A stretch of 64,000 nucleotides of DNA from MH13 sp040219355 (GCA_040219355.1 JAVJSN010000017.1:248001-312000); one strand, 5' to 3'. Counted from the first letter of the stretch, positions 8,663-17,982 are shown. The notes: a model not told the origin generated them from the sequence alone. Numbers and translations: made by a program.

Positions 8663-9427
8663 CTACAGGGTTATGCCGCCATCCAGAACAAACTGCGTTC
8701 CGGTCACATAGGCGGCGGCATCGGAAAGCAGAAAGGCTGCCACTTCAGCAATTTCATTGGGTTGTCCAAGCCGGCCAACAGGCTGCCGGGCAATAAAGTT
8801 GGCAAGGGCAGCCTTTGGGTCCGACGCACCGTCGATGCGTGCGTGCAGCGAAGGGCTTTCCACTGTCCCGGGGCAAATGGCATTGGCGCGGATGCCTTGG
8901 CCAACATAGTCAGCGGCAACGGACTTGGTGAGGCCGAGAACGGCGGCCTTGGTGGCTGAATAAGCTAGCCGGTTCGGAATGCCTTTCAATGAGGAAGCGA
9001 CCGACGCCATGTTCACAATCGACCCGCCGCCGCTGGCGATCATTGCGGGCACAAAAAGCTGGCTGGCTAGAAACATGGAGGTCACATTGATCTGCCACGA
9101 TCGATCCCATGCGTCTTTGTCGGTGGTCGCAAGCGTACCCTCATGAACCCAACCCACGCCGTTGTAGAGGCCATGCCATTTGGGGCTGGTATTTAGGCAA
9201 GTCTGTAAATGGTCAACATCCGTGGCATCGCCAGCCAGCGTTGTCAGCTGGCTTGCATGGCTGCCTGCTTCTTCAGTCAACGCGGCAAGCGCAACTCTAT
9301 CTAGATCGGTAGCGACAACCCGCGCGCCGCCGCCAAGCAGACGCAGGGCGATGGCCTTGCCAATGCCCGCGCCGGCCGCGGTGCACAGGATGGTTTTGCC
9401 GGAAAGATTAATCAGTGTTTCAGGCAT
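8663..9427 (-). CDS. SDR oxidoreductase, similar to 2-keto-3-deoxy-L-fuconate dehydrogenases
   Basis: A 254-residue SDR with TAAGAGIGKAIAL as the cofactor loop, the catalytic Ser in MASVAS and the YSATKAAV active site. The block NAICPGTVESPSLHARI and the C-terminal VTGTQFVLDGG closely match bacterial 2-keto-3-deoxy-L-fuconate and related keto-deoxy-aldonate 4-dehydrogenases. ATG 9427 gives MPETLINLSGKT and an 8-base overlap with the end of uxuA. The family precedent suggests NAD-dependent oxidation of a 2-keto-3-deoxy sugar acid produced by the neighbouring dehydratase. D-fructuronate reduction (a UxuB-like role) is the alternative. Confidence 0.8.
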   Translation of the reverse strand: MPETLINLSGKTILCTAAGAGIGKAIALRLLGGGARVVATDLDRVALAALTEEAGSHASQLTTLAGDATDVDHLQTCLNTSPKWHGLYNGVGWVHEGTLATTDKDAWDRSWQINVTSMFLASQLFVPAMIASGGGSIVNMASVASSLKGIPNRLAYSATKAAVLGLTKSVAADYVGQGIRANAICPGTVESPSLHARIDGASDPKAALANFIARQPVGRLGQPNEIAEVAAFLLSDAAAYVTGTQFVLDGGITL

Positions 9428-10697
9428 AGTGTTGCCCCAGTTTCGGGTGGGTGAGTGCGGCCATGATGCCGCGCAGTTCGGCAAGACCCTTCAAGCGACC
9501 AATGGCGGAGTAACCGGGATTGGTCGTCTTGGTTTGATCGTCCAGCAACAGCGGCCCATGGTCCGGACGTATAGGGATCTGCCAATCGGCACGGCCATCG
9601 TCGCGACGGCGGTTCTGCTCGGCGAGCAAGCCATCCAAAACGGCGACCATATCGACGTCTCCGCCGAGATGATCGCTTTCGACAAAGGAGCCATCGGGCT
9701 CTCGAGTCACATTGCGCAGATGGACAAAGTGAATGCGGTCGCCGAATTGCTTCACCATCGCCGGCAGATCATTGTCAGGGCGTGATCCCAGCGACCCAGA
9801 GCACAGTGTTATGCCATTGGCAGGCGAGGGTGCGACGTCCATGAGGGACTGATAGTCACTGGCGGTGCTGACGACACGTGGCAAACCAAACAGCGGAAAA
9901 GGCGGGTCGTCGGGGTGGATGCAAAGGCGTGCGCCACAGGCTTCAGCCCGTGGCACCACAACCTTCAAGAAGGCGGCCAGATTGGCGAACATGGCGGCAT
10001 CGTCTATGTCTGAGAACTCAGTGATTTTCTGGCGAATACTTTCGCGGCTGTGTGAGAGTTCTGAGCCTGGAAGACCTGCTATGATGGTGGTCTCAAGCGT
10101 TTTGATGGCATCTGGCGAAAGCGTTTCTGCACGTGCCTTGGCCAGCTTGACCATTGCATTATCATAGCCGATGTCGGCACCTTTTCGGCCAAGAATGCAG
10201 AGATCGTAGGCAGCGAAGTCGACGGCATCGAAACGTAAGGTCAGTCCACCATTGCGCATCGGGTAGCGCAGGTCTGTGCGTGTCCAATCCACGACCGGCA
10301 TGAAGTTGTAGCAGACGGTGAAAATGCCTTGCTCTGCCAGACGCTCCGTTGTGGTGGCAAAATGTTCAATGTAAGTGGCAGCTTCATCTGTGCCGAGCTT
10401 GATCGATGGATGGATCGGGATGCTCTCGACCACGCTCCAGGTAAGCCCGGCCTCTTCGATCAAATGCTTGCGTGCGGCGATGGCATCGCTGGACCAGGGA
10501 CGGCCATCATAGGTCTCATGCAATGCTGTCACGATGGCTTCGGCACCAGCTTGGCGAACGTCGGCTAGGTTCACAGGATCAGAAGGGCCATACCAGCGCC
10601 AAGCCTGCTGTAAGCCCTGGTTCAAGCCGTTTTCCCCACCAGCACGCATCCTGTCGGCGCTTGGCGCGCTCATACTCAATCCCCTAGCACCCGGCAT
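9420..10697 (-). CDS. uxuA: Mannonate dehydratase (UxuA family)
   Basis: This 425-residue protein matches UxuA, which dehydrates D-mannonate to 2-keto-3-deoxygluconate. The N-terminal WRWYGPSDPVNLADVRQAG and IVTALHETYDGRPW correspond to the family start, with NFMPVVDWTR, ADIGYDNAMVK, CIHPDDPP, NGITLCSGSLG and HFVHLRNV following. The family normally begins just before WRWYG, so the ~30 residues before it are extra. ATG 10697 is still favoured because GAAAGGAAC lies just upstream. It is the first gene of the minus-strand operon and is transcribed divergently from the GntR regulator. A relaxed substrate range is possible. Confidence 0.85.
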   Translation of the reverse strand: MPGARGLSMSAPSADRMRAGGENGLNQGLQQAWRWYGPSDPVNLADVRQAGAEAIVTALHETYDGRPWSSDAIAARKHLIEEAGLTWSVVESIPIHPSIKLGTDEAATYIEHFATTTERLAEQGIFTVCYNFMPVVDWTRTDLRYPMRNGGLTLRFDAVDFAAYDLCILGRKGADIGYDNAMVKLAKARAETLSPDAIKTLETTIIAGLPGSELSHSRESIRQKITEFSDIDDAAMFANLAAFLKVVVPRAEACGARLCIHPDDPPFPLFGLPRVVSTASDYQSLMDVAPSPANGITLCSGSLGSRPDNDLPAMVKQFGDRIHFVHLRNVTREPDGSFVESDHLGGDVDMVAVLDGLLAEQNRRRDDGRADWQIPIRPDHGPLLLDDQTKTTNPGYSAIGRLKGLAELRGIMAALTHPKLGQHYA

Positions 10698-10738
10698 CCC
10701 GTTCCTTTCAGATCAGCTTGGTGGTGCATCTTTTCCAT

Positions 10739-10748
10739 CTGGTCCAAC
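10739..10748. promoter_or_regulatory. Candidate FCD-GntR operator, site 1
   Basis: The bases CTGGTCCAAC read GTTGGACCAG on the opposite strand and nearly match the palindromic site at 10898-10908. It lies 42 bases upstream of uxuA. TGG-n-CCA half-sites are typical of FadR/GntR-type operators. The pairing of two copies on either side of one divergent region suggests that the adjacent GntR protein controls both transcription directions. Confidence 0.5.
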
Positions 10749-10897
10749 AATATCAAGAAGAAAATTGGCTATACGAGCGTTCTGCATGCCATTTCAGGTG
10801 ACTGGCGTTAGTGCTTTCCTATTAAATTATTGATTTTGCTGCACAAAAAAATTTTGGAAGTTGGGCTTGCTATCGATTGACTTTCACGCGACGATAA

Positions 10898-10908
10898 GTT
10901 GGACCAAC
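10898..10908. promoter_or_regulatory. Candidate FCD-GntR operator, site 2
   Basis: GTTGGACCAAC is a perfect inverted repeat around a central A. It sits 15 bases before the GTG start of the GntR gene, so bound protein would block its transcription or initiation. The same GTTGGACCA core recurs at 10739-10748 in reverse orientation. Autoregulation plus control of the divergent uxuA operon is the simplest reading. Confidence 0.55.
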
Positions 10909-10923
10909 AAATAGGATATCGGT

Positions 10924-11682
10924 GTGCCAACCACCACATCTGAAGAGCGATCATTGACCACCCGCGAAGCCGGAGACGGCAGCGCTGTGGACAATCTCGT
11001 CGAGCAGATCAAAACCTATATTCAAGCCAACGCTCTGACCGTTGGTGACACGTTGCCATCTGAACGTGAGCTGGGCGAAAAATTCGCTGCCGCGCGGAAC
11101 ACGGTGCGTGAGGCCGTACGCATTCTCAAAGCCTACGGCGTTGTGGATGTGCGCCCAAAAATTGGCGCGGTCATCGTCAATCGCCACATGGATGCTGTGC
11201 TCGACCTCTTCTCCTTCCAGCTGTCGATTTCGCGCGAAACTTTCTTGGATATTCAAGGGTTTCGTCGTTTGATCGAGGTTGGATCGGCAGATGCTATTCT
11301 CGCCGTTTTGACCGATACGGATGTCAATCGCTTCCATTCGATCAACGATTCCATCGTCCAGGCCGCTTCGGCTATTGAAGCCGCCGAGCGTGATTTCGCC
11401 TTTCACGCTGCGTTGTTGGAATTGGCCGACAATCAAACGGTTCTCAATGTCTACACGACCATGAAGCCCATCATTGTGAAGCTGATGGAAACCGGCAAGG
11501 AAACGCACGGTCTTCAGGGCACGCACGATACCCACGCAAACATTCTTCAAGCCTTGGAAAAGCGCGATCGGCTTGCATTCCAATATTGGATGTCAAACCA
11601 TCTCGATCACGGCCTCAACTTCATAGAACAGACAATGCCAGCCGACGGTGTGACCGGCGGCGGGCAAACAGGTGGCACGTAG
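10924..11682 (+). CDS. GntR-family transcriptional regulator, FCD (FadR) type
   Basis: A 252-residue regulator. The N-terminal winged helix-turn-helix (about residues 20-90) includes TLPSERELGEKFAAARNTVREAVRI, followed by an all-helical FCD effector domain (about 95-235) with RRLIEVGSADAI and the metal-site histidines in FAFHAALLELADNQ and HDTHANILQAL. The GTG start is preceded by AGGATATCG. It sits between the divergent uxuA operon and the sugar ABC transporter genes that follow 85 bases downstream, so it is the likely repressor of both. The ligand is probably the sugar acid or a keto-deoxy intermediate. Confidence 0.88.
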   Translation: MPTTTSEERSLTTREAGDGSAVDNLVEQIKTYIQANALTVGDTLPSERELGEKFAAARNTVREAVRILKAYGVVDVRPKIGAVIVNRHMDAVLDLFSFQLSISRETFLDIQGFRRLIEVGSADAILAVLTDTDVNRFHSINDSIVQAASAIEAAERDFAFHAALLELADNQTVLNVYTTMKPIIVKLMETGKETHGLQGTHDTHANILQALEKRDRLAFQYWMSNHLDHGLNFIEQTMPADGVTGGGQTGGT

Positions 11683-11767
11683 CCGGGCACCACAAATCGC
11701 CGACCACGCAGCGCGTGACCGGCCAAAACCCGCCGATCCAACAGGCGGACCGAACAGGAGGAAGATC

Positions 11768-12739
11768 ATGTCAATCAAACAAACCTTGTCGAGCCTTGCA
11801 CTCGCGGCAACGTTGGCCACCGGTGCGGCTGCGCCTGCCATGGCGCAAAGCGATGTCACCATCGCCGCCGTTGTGTTTCAGCAGGATCAGTTTTTTCGCA
11901 CCATCCAGCTCGGCATGAATGCAGCAGCCGATGCGGCAGGAGTGGAGCTTCTGGAAGGCAACTCTAACAGTCAGCCAGAGCAAGAAATCAGCCTGATCGA
12001 TACCTACATTGCCCGCGGTGTGGATGCGATTGTTATTTCGCCAGTCTCGGCTGTGGCGTCGATCCCAGCGCTGATGCGCGCTCGTGATCGCGGCATTCAG
12101 ATCGTCACCTACAATTCAAATGTCGATGACACGTCGATCCCAGTGTCATACCTCAACTCTGCGCAGCGTGACTTGGGCAATTCCACCGGCATGATGGCCG
12201 CTGAGTTCATCGCCAATGAGCTGGGTGGTGAGGCCAATGTGGCAACGCTTGGCTTCCGGGCCCTGTTACCTGAAATTTCTGCAGACCGAGTCGATGGATT
12301 CATCGAAAAGGCTGAGGAAGGCAACACAATCAACATCGTCTCGCAGCAGGACGCATGGTTGGCGGAAAACGCCATTCAGGTGGCTGGTGACATTATCACT
12401 GCCAACCCTGATCTCAACATCATCTATGCGGCCAACGAAGGCGGCACAGTGGGTGCTGTGCAAGCTGTACGCAATGCCGGCAAAGAAGGAGAAATTTTCG
12501 TCTTCGGCGTTGATGGCACAGAGCAGTTGGTGTCGTTCATTCTGGATGATGACAATGTGCTTCAGGCCGTCACTGCGCAGCAGCCTTATGTGATGGGCCA
12601 AATGGCCGTGGAAGCAGCCATCGCTGCGATCAACGGCGAAGCCACCGAAGAAGCAGTGATTGTGCCGGTGCTCGGCCTCTCTCGCACTGATCGCCCTGCG
12701 GTTGAAGAGTTCCAAGAGTATCTTCAGTCACTCAACTAG
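11768..12739 (+). CDS. Sugar ABC transporter substrate-binding protein (RbsB-like)
   Basis: A 323-residue periplasmic binding protein. A signal peptide (residues 1-26, ending APAMAQ) precedes a periplasmic-binding-protein type 1 fold with QDQFFRTIQLGMNAAADAAG, GVDAIVISPVSA, IVTYNSNVDD and IFVFGVDGTEQLV. AGGAGGAAGATC stands before the ATG. It delivers ligand to the ATPase and permease encoded next. A perfect hairpin separates it from the ATPase gene. The sugar is unknown; the catabolic neighbours suggest an aldose, uronic acid or aldonate. Confidence 0.9.
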   Translation: MSIKQTLSSLALAATLATGAAAPAMAQSDVTIAAVVFQQDQFFRTIQLGMNAAADAAGVELLEGNSNSQPEQEISLIDTYIARGVDAIVISPVSAVASIPALMRARDRGIQIVTYNSNVDDTSIPVSYLNSAQRDLGNSTGMMAAEFIANELGGEANVATLGFRALLPEISADRVDGFIEKAEEGNTINIVSQQDAWLAENAIQVAGDIITANPDLNIIYAANEGGTVGAVQAVRNAGKEGEIFVFGVDGTEQLVSFILDDDNVLQAVTAQQPYVMGQMAVEAAIAAINGEATEEAVIVPVLGLSRTDRPAVEEFQEYLQSLN

Positions 12740-12760
12740 GTTCCCTCCCTGAACCAACTG

Positions 12761-12791
12761 ACGGGGCAGCAGAAGCTGCCCCGTCCTTTTT
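12761..12791 (+). terminator. Stem-loop between binding-protein and ATPase genes
   Basis: ACGGGGCAGC (12761-12770) and GCTGCCCCGT (12775-12784) form a perfect 10-bp stem with an AGAA loop, followed by CC and a run of five T. This has the shape of an intrinsic terminator. Its place between the binding protein and the membrane components suggests partial termination or 3'-end protection, giving more binding protein than permease. Confidence 0.8.
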
Positions 12792-12812
12792 CCCGAGTCA
12801 CCAGAAGCTTCG

Positions 12813-14315
12813 ATGTCCGCTTCGATAAAAACCAAGTCTCTGACAAAAGTGTATGGCAATGTCGTCGCGCTTGACGATTTCAGCCACACGTTTGAGCCCT
12901 CGCGCATCCACGCTCTGATGGGCAAAAACGGTTCAGGCAAATCCACACTCGTAAAGATGCTGTCTGGCGTTACGCAACCCACCAGGGGTTCGATGGCGCT
13001 GGATGGGCAAGACGTGAGCTTCAAGTCCCCGCAAGACGCCTTCGACGCAAACATTGTCACTGTGCACCAGGAGCTTTCTCTGGTGCCAGAACTGTCCGTG
13101 ACCGAGAATCTTTTCCTTGGGCGCTTACCAAAATCAAGCGTGCTTGGCGTCAGCCATATTGATTGGGGCAAAGCCCACCGACAGACAGAAGAGCTGTTCG
13201 CCCGTATGGGTCTGGAGCTTGATCCCAAGGCGACCATTTCCGGCCTTAGCGTTGGTCAACAGCAGACGGTGGAGATCGCCAAAGCGATGTCGTTCGATCC
13301 GACCCTGCTTTTGCTCGATGAGCCGACCTCTGCGCTTGCCACCAAAGAGGTGGAGATGTTGTTTGGCCTATTGCGCACCCTGAAAGAGCACGGCGTTACG
13401 ATGATGTATATCTCTCATCGCATGTCCGAACTTGCAGAGATCGCTGATACGGTCACGGTGCTGCGTGACGGAAAACATGTTGGCTCCATTGAGATGGCTG
13501 CATCCTCGCTCGGGACCGTTGTTGATATGATGTTTGGCGATGTGGCGCGGGCCAAAAGGCCAGCTCGCAACACGGCAATCTCGGCCGACAATCCTATTCT
13601 GCAAGTGCGTGGCCTGACCCGCGAGCCAGCGTTTCGCGATATCAGTTTTGACCTGCGCCGCGGCGAAGTTCTAGGTCTTGCCGGCATGCTTGGCGCAGGA
13701 CGAACCGAAGTCATGCGCGCAATCTTTGGCGCTGATGCCCTGGATGCTGGTGAGATTATTCTGGACGATACGACGATTTCATCTCCGTCACCGGAATCCC
13801 TGGTTCAGCTTGGCCTCGGCTACACGCCGGAAAACCGCAAGGAGGTGGGACTCGTTCAGGAGCATTCCATCCACAACAACCTGTCGATGGCGAGCCTCTT
13901 CAAGCTCGCACCGCGCGGCATCATTACCAAAGGAACCGAAGCGCCCGGTGTCGCCAAACAGATTGAACAATTGTCGATCAAGGTCGATAGCGCCGACCTG
14001 CCGGTGTCTTCGCTCTCGGGGGGCAACCAACAGAAAGTGGTGATTGGAAATTGGCTCAACATCGACCCGAAGGTCATGTTCTTTGACGAGCCGAGCCGCG
14101 GCGTCGACGTTAACGCCAAGCAACAGATTTTCCAGATCATCTGGGAGCAGGCGGCCTCTGGCCTTTCGTCCATCTTCGTCTCCACCGAATTGGAGGAGAT
14201 GTTGGAAGTCTGCGACCGCATCCTGGTGATGAAAGAAGGCGAACTGCTCGGCGAGTTGAACCCTTCGGAAACAACCCTTGCCGAACTCTACACAGCCTGC
14301 ATGGAGGGCCTTTGA
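12813..14315 (+). CDS. Sugar ABC transporter ATP-binding protein (RbsA/MglA type)
   Basis: A 500-residue tandem ATPase. The first nucleotide-binding domain has Walker A GKNGSGKST, signature LSVGQQQ and Walker B LLLLDEPTSAL. The second has a degenerate P-loop (GMLGAGRTEV), signature LSGGNQQK and FFDEPSRGVDV. This asymmetry is normal for RbsA/MglA proteins. It powers sugar uptake with the adjoining permease. Its stop overlaps the permease ATG (TGATG), so translation is probably coupled. Confidence 0.93.
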   Translation: MSASIKTKSLTKVYGNVVALDDFSHTFEPSRIHALMGKNGSGKSTLVKMLSGVTQPTRGSMALDGQDVSFKSPQDAFDANIVTVHQELSLVPELSVTENLFLGRLPKSSVLGVSHIDWGKAHRQTEELFARMGLELDPKATISGLSVGQQQTVEIAKAMSFDPTLLLLDEPTSALATKEVEMLFGLLRTLKEHGVTMMYISHRMSELAEIADTVTVLRDGKHVGSIEMAASSLGTVVDMMFGDVARAKRPARNTAISADNPILQVRGLTREPAFRDISFDLRRGEVLGLAGMLGAGRTEVMRAIFGADALDAGEIILDDTTISSPSPESLVQLGLGYTPENRKEVGLVQEHSIHNNLSMASLFKLAPRGIITKGTEAPGVAKQIEQLSIKVDSADLPVSSLSGGNQQKVVIGNWLNIDPKVMFFDEPSRGVDVNAKQQIFQIIWEQAASGLSSIFVSTELEEMLEVCDRILVMKEGELLGELNPSETTLAELYTACMEGL

Positions 14316-15274
14316 TGGCGCTGAACCTGTTCCGTCGTTACCCGATGGAGATCATACTGGTGCTCATGTACATCTATCTGAGCTTCGCTGCGCCTGGTTT
14401 TGCTACGCTCGACAACCAGATGAATGTGCTGCGCAACATCACCATGCAGGGCATCATTGCCTTCGGCATGACGATGGTGATCGTGTCAGGCGAGATCGAC
14501 CTATCGGTAGGTTCCGGGGTGGCGTTCTCTGGCTGTGTGACAGCCTGGGTGACGGGGGCGCTTTCTGACAGCATCGGCCCATGGCCTGCGATCACCATCG
14601 GCGCGATCTGCGCCATGGTGCTGCTGTTCGGTGTTGGTGTGTTCACCGGCAAACTGCGCCAGCATTTCAACATGCCAACCTTCATTACGACGCTTGGGCT
14701 TTTGACAGTGCTTTCCGGCGCCGCCAACCTCATCACCGGCGGGTTCCCGATCACGAGTTTCCCGTTCCAGTTCAACTTTCTAGGCGCCGGGCTACTGTTT
14801 GGCATTCCGTTCCCGGTCTACATTTTTGCGACCGTTTTTGGGTTTGTCTACTTCCTCATGAACTACACCAGCTTTGGTCGCGCGCTGTACGCGGTGGGCG
14901 GTAATCTGGAAGCGGCGCGGCTGTCCGGCATCGATGTCTGGAAAACCAAGACATTGGCGCTCGGCATCACCGGCGTCTTTACTGCCATGGCCGGCGTACT
15001 CATCGCCTCGCAAATCCTCTCTGGCAGCGCCAGCGCCGCGCGCGGCTGGGAGTTGGACGTGATTTCCGCGGTCATCATCGGCGGTACCAGCCTGTTTGGC
15101 GGCAAAGGCACAGTGCGCGGTACGCTGATTGGCGTGCTGTTCCTCGGTATCATCGTCAACGGCATGACGCTGCTCAACGTCTCAGAATATTGGCAGTTGG
15201 TTGTGCGCGGAGCACTGATCATTGGCGCGGTGCTTTTAAACCACGCGCTCGATAGCTCGGCCAAGAAGCACTAG
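14315..15274 (+). CDS. Sugar ABC transporter permease (RbsC type)
   Basis: A 319-residue inner-membrane protein with about nine hydrophobic segments. RbsC-family signatures are ITMQGIIAFGMTMVIVSGEIDLS near the N-terminus and ELDVISAVIIGGTSLFGGKG near the C-terminus. ATG 14315 overlaps the ATPase stop. Only one permease gene is present, so the channel is presumably a homodimer. It is followed after 9 bases by the lactonase gene, which links transport to catabolism. Confidence 0.92.
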   Translation: MALNLFRRYPMEIILVLMYIYLSFAAPGFATLDNQMNVLRNITMQGIIAFGMTMVIVSGEIDLSVGSGVAFSGCVTAWVTGALSDSIGPWPAITIGAICAMVLLFGVGVFTGKLRQHFNMPTFITTLGLLTVLSGAANLITGGFPITSFPFQFNFLGAGLLFGIPFPVYIFATVFGFVYFLMNYTSFGRALYAVGGNLEAARLSGIDVWKTKTLALGITGVFTAMAGVLIASQILSGSASAARGWELDVISAVIIGGTSLFGGKGTVRGTLIGVLFLGIIVNGMTLLNVSEYWQLVVRGALIIGAVLLNHALDSSAKKH

Positions 15275-15283
15275 GATGCGACA

Positions 15284-16174
15284 ATGATTGGCGAAGTCAG
15301 ATGCATTGCACCGACTGGAGACATTTGTGGCGAGGCGGCCACCTGGTCTGCTGATGAGAGCCGTGTCTACTGGGTCGATATTAATCGTTTCCTGATTCAC
15401 CGGATGGACGCAACCAATGGAGCTGTGACCAGCCATTTCTTCGATGAGCCAGTGGTCGCTTTGTCACTCACATCGCGCGAGGGAACTTTACTCGTCGCGC
15501 TTGGATCGAAGCTAATTTTGCTCAGTGTGGATGCTGATGAGCGTGAGGAGTTGGCAATCACTTTGCCCGGGAGCCCGGCCGTTCGCTTCAATGATGGCCG
15601 CACAGACCCCAATAGCGTGTTCTGGATTGGCTCTATGGGCAACAATGTCGGACCTCAAGGAGAGAACCTCGACGTCACTGACGGGCTTGGCAAACTCTAT
15701 CGCTACGCCGCAGGTGGCCCGCTGGAAGAGGTTGAAGCTGGCATCGGTATCGCCAACACGCTGTGCTGGTCACCAGACAAGTCCACCTTCTACTTCGGTG
15801 ACACGCTGAAAAACGAAATCCGAAGCTACCGCTTTGACGCGTCCAAAAGCTCCATCGGTGAGGGCCAGATCCATTTTGCCGGTTTTGAACGCGGCTTCCC
15901 CGACGGCTCGGCCATCGATGCCGATGGCTTTCTATGGAATTGTCGGTTCGGCGGCGGCTGCATTGTGCGCATCGCGCCGGACGGCGAAATCGACCGGGTG
16001 ATCGACATGCCGGTGAAGAATATCACGACCTGCTGCTTCGGCGGGCCTGGTCTGCGCACGCTCTTTGTCACCACCGCCAGCGCCATGAAGGATGACAGTG
16101 ACCGCTTGGCCGGCAGCCTATTCGCTCTTGAAACCGAAACATACGGTCTGCCTGAAAACCGTTTTGAGCTCTAA
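15284..16174 (+). CDS. SMP-30/gluconolactonase family sugar lactonase
   Basis: A 296-residue six-bladed beta-propeller of the regucalcin/gluconolactonase family. Likely metal ligands are the Glu in CGEAATW, the Asn in RFNDGRTDPNSVFWIGSMG, the Asn in ANTLCWSPD and the Asp in FPDGSAIDADGFLWNCR. These enzymes hydrolyse aldonolactones to aldonates. In this operon it probably follows a sugar dehydrogenase (one of the SDRs) and precedes a dehydratase. Length is normal. The exact lactone is unknown; XylC- and AraB-type lactonases are the closest functional models. Confidence 0.87.
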   Translation: MIGEVRCIAPTGDICGEAATWSADESRVYWVDINRFLIHRMDATNGAVTSHFFDEPVVALSLTSREGTLLVALGSKLILLSVDADEREELAITLPGSPAVRFNDGRTDPNSVFWIGSMGNNVGPQGENLDVTDGLGKLYRYAAGGPLEEVEAGIGIANTLCWSPDKSTFYFGDTLKNEIRSYRFDASKSSIGEGQIHFAGFERGFPDGSAIDADGFLWNCRFGGGCIVRIAPDGEIDRVIDMPVKNITTCCFGGPGLRTLFVTTASAMKDDSDRLAGSLFALETETYGLPENRFEL

Positions 16175-16183
16175 GGATCAGCC

Positions 16184-16846
16184 ATGGACACCGCCAAATT
16201 CACCGAGCGCCTGGATGCCTGCTACTCAGGGGCTGTCTACGATGTCATGCGGGCGCGAGGCCTGGAGAACTGCGTCCTGCCGCACTCCATTGTGGGTCTA
16301 GGTGCCGAGACGCGGGTGGTCGGTCCGATCTCGACGCTTCGCGGCGTGGCCTTTGATGCCAGACGCCATGATGAAGAGGTTGATTATCTTCTGCCTTGGG
16401 TGGAGTTCCTGTCCAGTGCGCCGGCCGGCCATGTGGTGCTGTGCCAACCCAACTCAGAGCGGCTGGCGCTGATGGGCGAGCTATCTGCTGAAACACTCAA
16501 AGTGCGCGGCGTGCGCGGTTACATCGTCGATGGCGGTTCGCGCGATAACAGCTTCATTCGCTCCATTGGCTTTCCGGTCTTTTGCCGGTTCCGCACACCC
16601 CGCGATATTGTCGCCAAATGGGTGCCGCAGGGCGTGGACGATCCGATCACCATTGGCGATGTGCTGATTGAGGCCGGGGACTTCGTGATCGCCGACTTTG
16701 ACGGTGTTGTGATCATCCCCAAGGGCATCGTGGAAGAGGTGATCACCGAGGTTGAGGAAGTTATCAGCGCTGAGGACAAGGTGCGTTCGGCCATCCTGGC
16801 GGGCACCAACCCGGTTGACGCTTACAAGTCCTATGGAAAATTCTGA
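16184..16846 (+). CDS. RraA-family protein (aldolase/decarboxylase fold)
   Basis: A 220-residue protein of the RraA/HMG-aldolase-like family. The typical GGSRDNSFIRSIGFPVFCR core and the acidic DFDGVVIIPKGI C-terminal region are present. Members include divalent-metal 4-hydroxy-4-methyl-2-oxoglutarate aldolases, oxaloacetate decarboxylases and the RNase E inhibitor RraA. In a sugar-acid operon an aldolase or decarboxylase acting on a keto acid is the likeliest role. It lies 9 bases after the lactonase and overlaps the next gene by 14 bases. Confidence 0.8.
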   Translation: MDTAKFTERLDACYSGAVYDVMRARGLENCVLPHSIVGLGAETRVVGPISTLRGVAFDARRHDEEVDYLLPWVEFLSSAPAGHVVLCQPNSERLALMGELSAETLKVRGVRGYIVDGGSRDNSFIRSIGFPVFCRFRTPRDIVAKWVPQGVDDPITIGDVLIEAGDFVIADFDGVVIIPKGIVEEVITEVEEVISAEDKVRSAILAGTNPVDAYKSYGKF

Positions 16847-17864
16847 ACCATCTCGCACCCTGAGTTGGGCGCATGGATCACTAACCGTACAGCGCTTGGG
16901 AGCGATGTTCGCGCCGGCTCGTTTTGTATTGCCTGATGGGCGGTCGGTGTATCCCATGCACATCCCGCCCTGGGCCGATGAACCTCTGCCGCCTGACCTT
17001 CCACCAGTTCTCCGGGGTTTGCGCGGCGAATGGCCCTGCGTCCCGTTTGGCGCCGATGAGCCGGAGACGCTATCAGCAGACTGGCAATCATCGATGGGGC
17101 AGCCTACTCCTTTGGCGCCCGACGCGCCGCCGCATGGTGAAAGCTCCAACAGCCTGTGGGACTGGTTGGATGGTGACGAAGACCGCCTGCGGCTCTCGCT
17201 TCGCTATCCGCCATCGCACCCAATCGCCTGGCTGGAGCGCGAGATAACTCCTGACCCAAATGCATCGGCCATTGATTGCGTGCTGCGGATGATGCCGCGC
17301 GCTGATTGCCGTCTGCCGATTGGCTTCCATCCAACTTTCGCCTTGCCCTCCACGATTGGAGCGGCACGTATCAGCACCTCCAAAGCGAACCACATCCGCA
17401 GCTATCCTGGCTCCCTTGAGCCCGGCGCCGAGATTTTTGCGCCCAACGCCATCTTTGATCATCTGACAAACGCACCAGCTCATTCCGGAGGGCAGATTGA
17501 TGCGAGCCGCTTGCCCTTTGAAGCGCCAGGCGAGGACCTGCTCCAGCTGGTCGGCGTGAAAGAGGGGTATGCAGCGCTGGATAATCGCGAGGCACAGTAT
17601 CGCGCAACGTTGACATGGAATGCTGAGCATTTTCCGAGCCTCCTTATCTGGTACAGCAATCGCGGTCGGCAGCACGCCCCCTGGAATGGGCGTCATACGG
17701 CACTCGGCTTAGAGCCCATTTGCTCAGCGTTTGACCTTGGCGTTGGTGTTGCGTCAGCTGACAACCCCATTGCACGATACGGCGTTGCGACCAGTCATGT
17801 GTTTCAGGCTGGAAGGGTTTTTGAGACGCATTACCGCATGGAAGTGACCAGCACCGAAGCGTAG
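16833..17864 (+). CDS. Aldose 1-epimerase-like (mutarotase-fold) protein
   Basis: A 343-residue protein with galactose-mutarotase-fold features: LRGEWPCVPFG early, GFHPTFALP in the middle with the His expected in the active site, and LGLEPICSAFDLG late with a conserved Glu. ATG 16833 is used, inside the last 14 bases of the RraA gene. It is diverged from standard GalM proteins and is followed by a second mutarotase-like gene. It probably interconverts anomers of the transported sugar; sugar-phosphate epimerase-like or non-catalytic roles remain open. Confidence 0.65.
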   Translation: MENSEPSRTLSWAHGSLTVQRLGAMFAPARFVLPDGRSVYPMHIPPWADEPLPPDLPPVLRGLRGEWPCVPFGADEPETLSADWQSSMGQPTPLAPDAPPHGESSNSLWDWLDGDEDRLRLSLRYPPSHPIAWLEREITPDPNASAIDCVLRMMPRADCRLPIGFHPTFALPSTIGAARISTSKANHIRSYPGSLEPGAEIFAPNAIFDHLTNAPAHSGGQIDASRLPFEAPGEDLLQLVGVKEGYAALDNREAQYRATLTWNAEHFPSLLIWYSNRGRQHAPWNGRHTALGLEPICSAFDLGVGVASADNPIARYGVATSHVFQAGRVFETHYRMEVTSTEA

Positions 17865-17982
17865 CTCTCGTGGCGGCATGGTCAGATTCATTCTTGATCC
17901 ACAGGCGTCTTGGCTGTTTCTCCACGACAATGTTGGGCGTAAGTTCGGCGGCAAGAGCACGGCAAGCAATGGTGGCAGTTCG

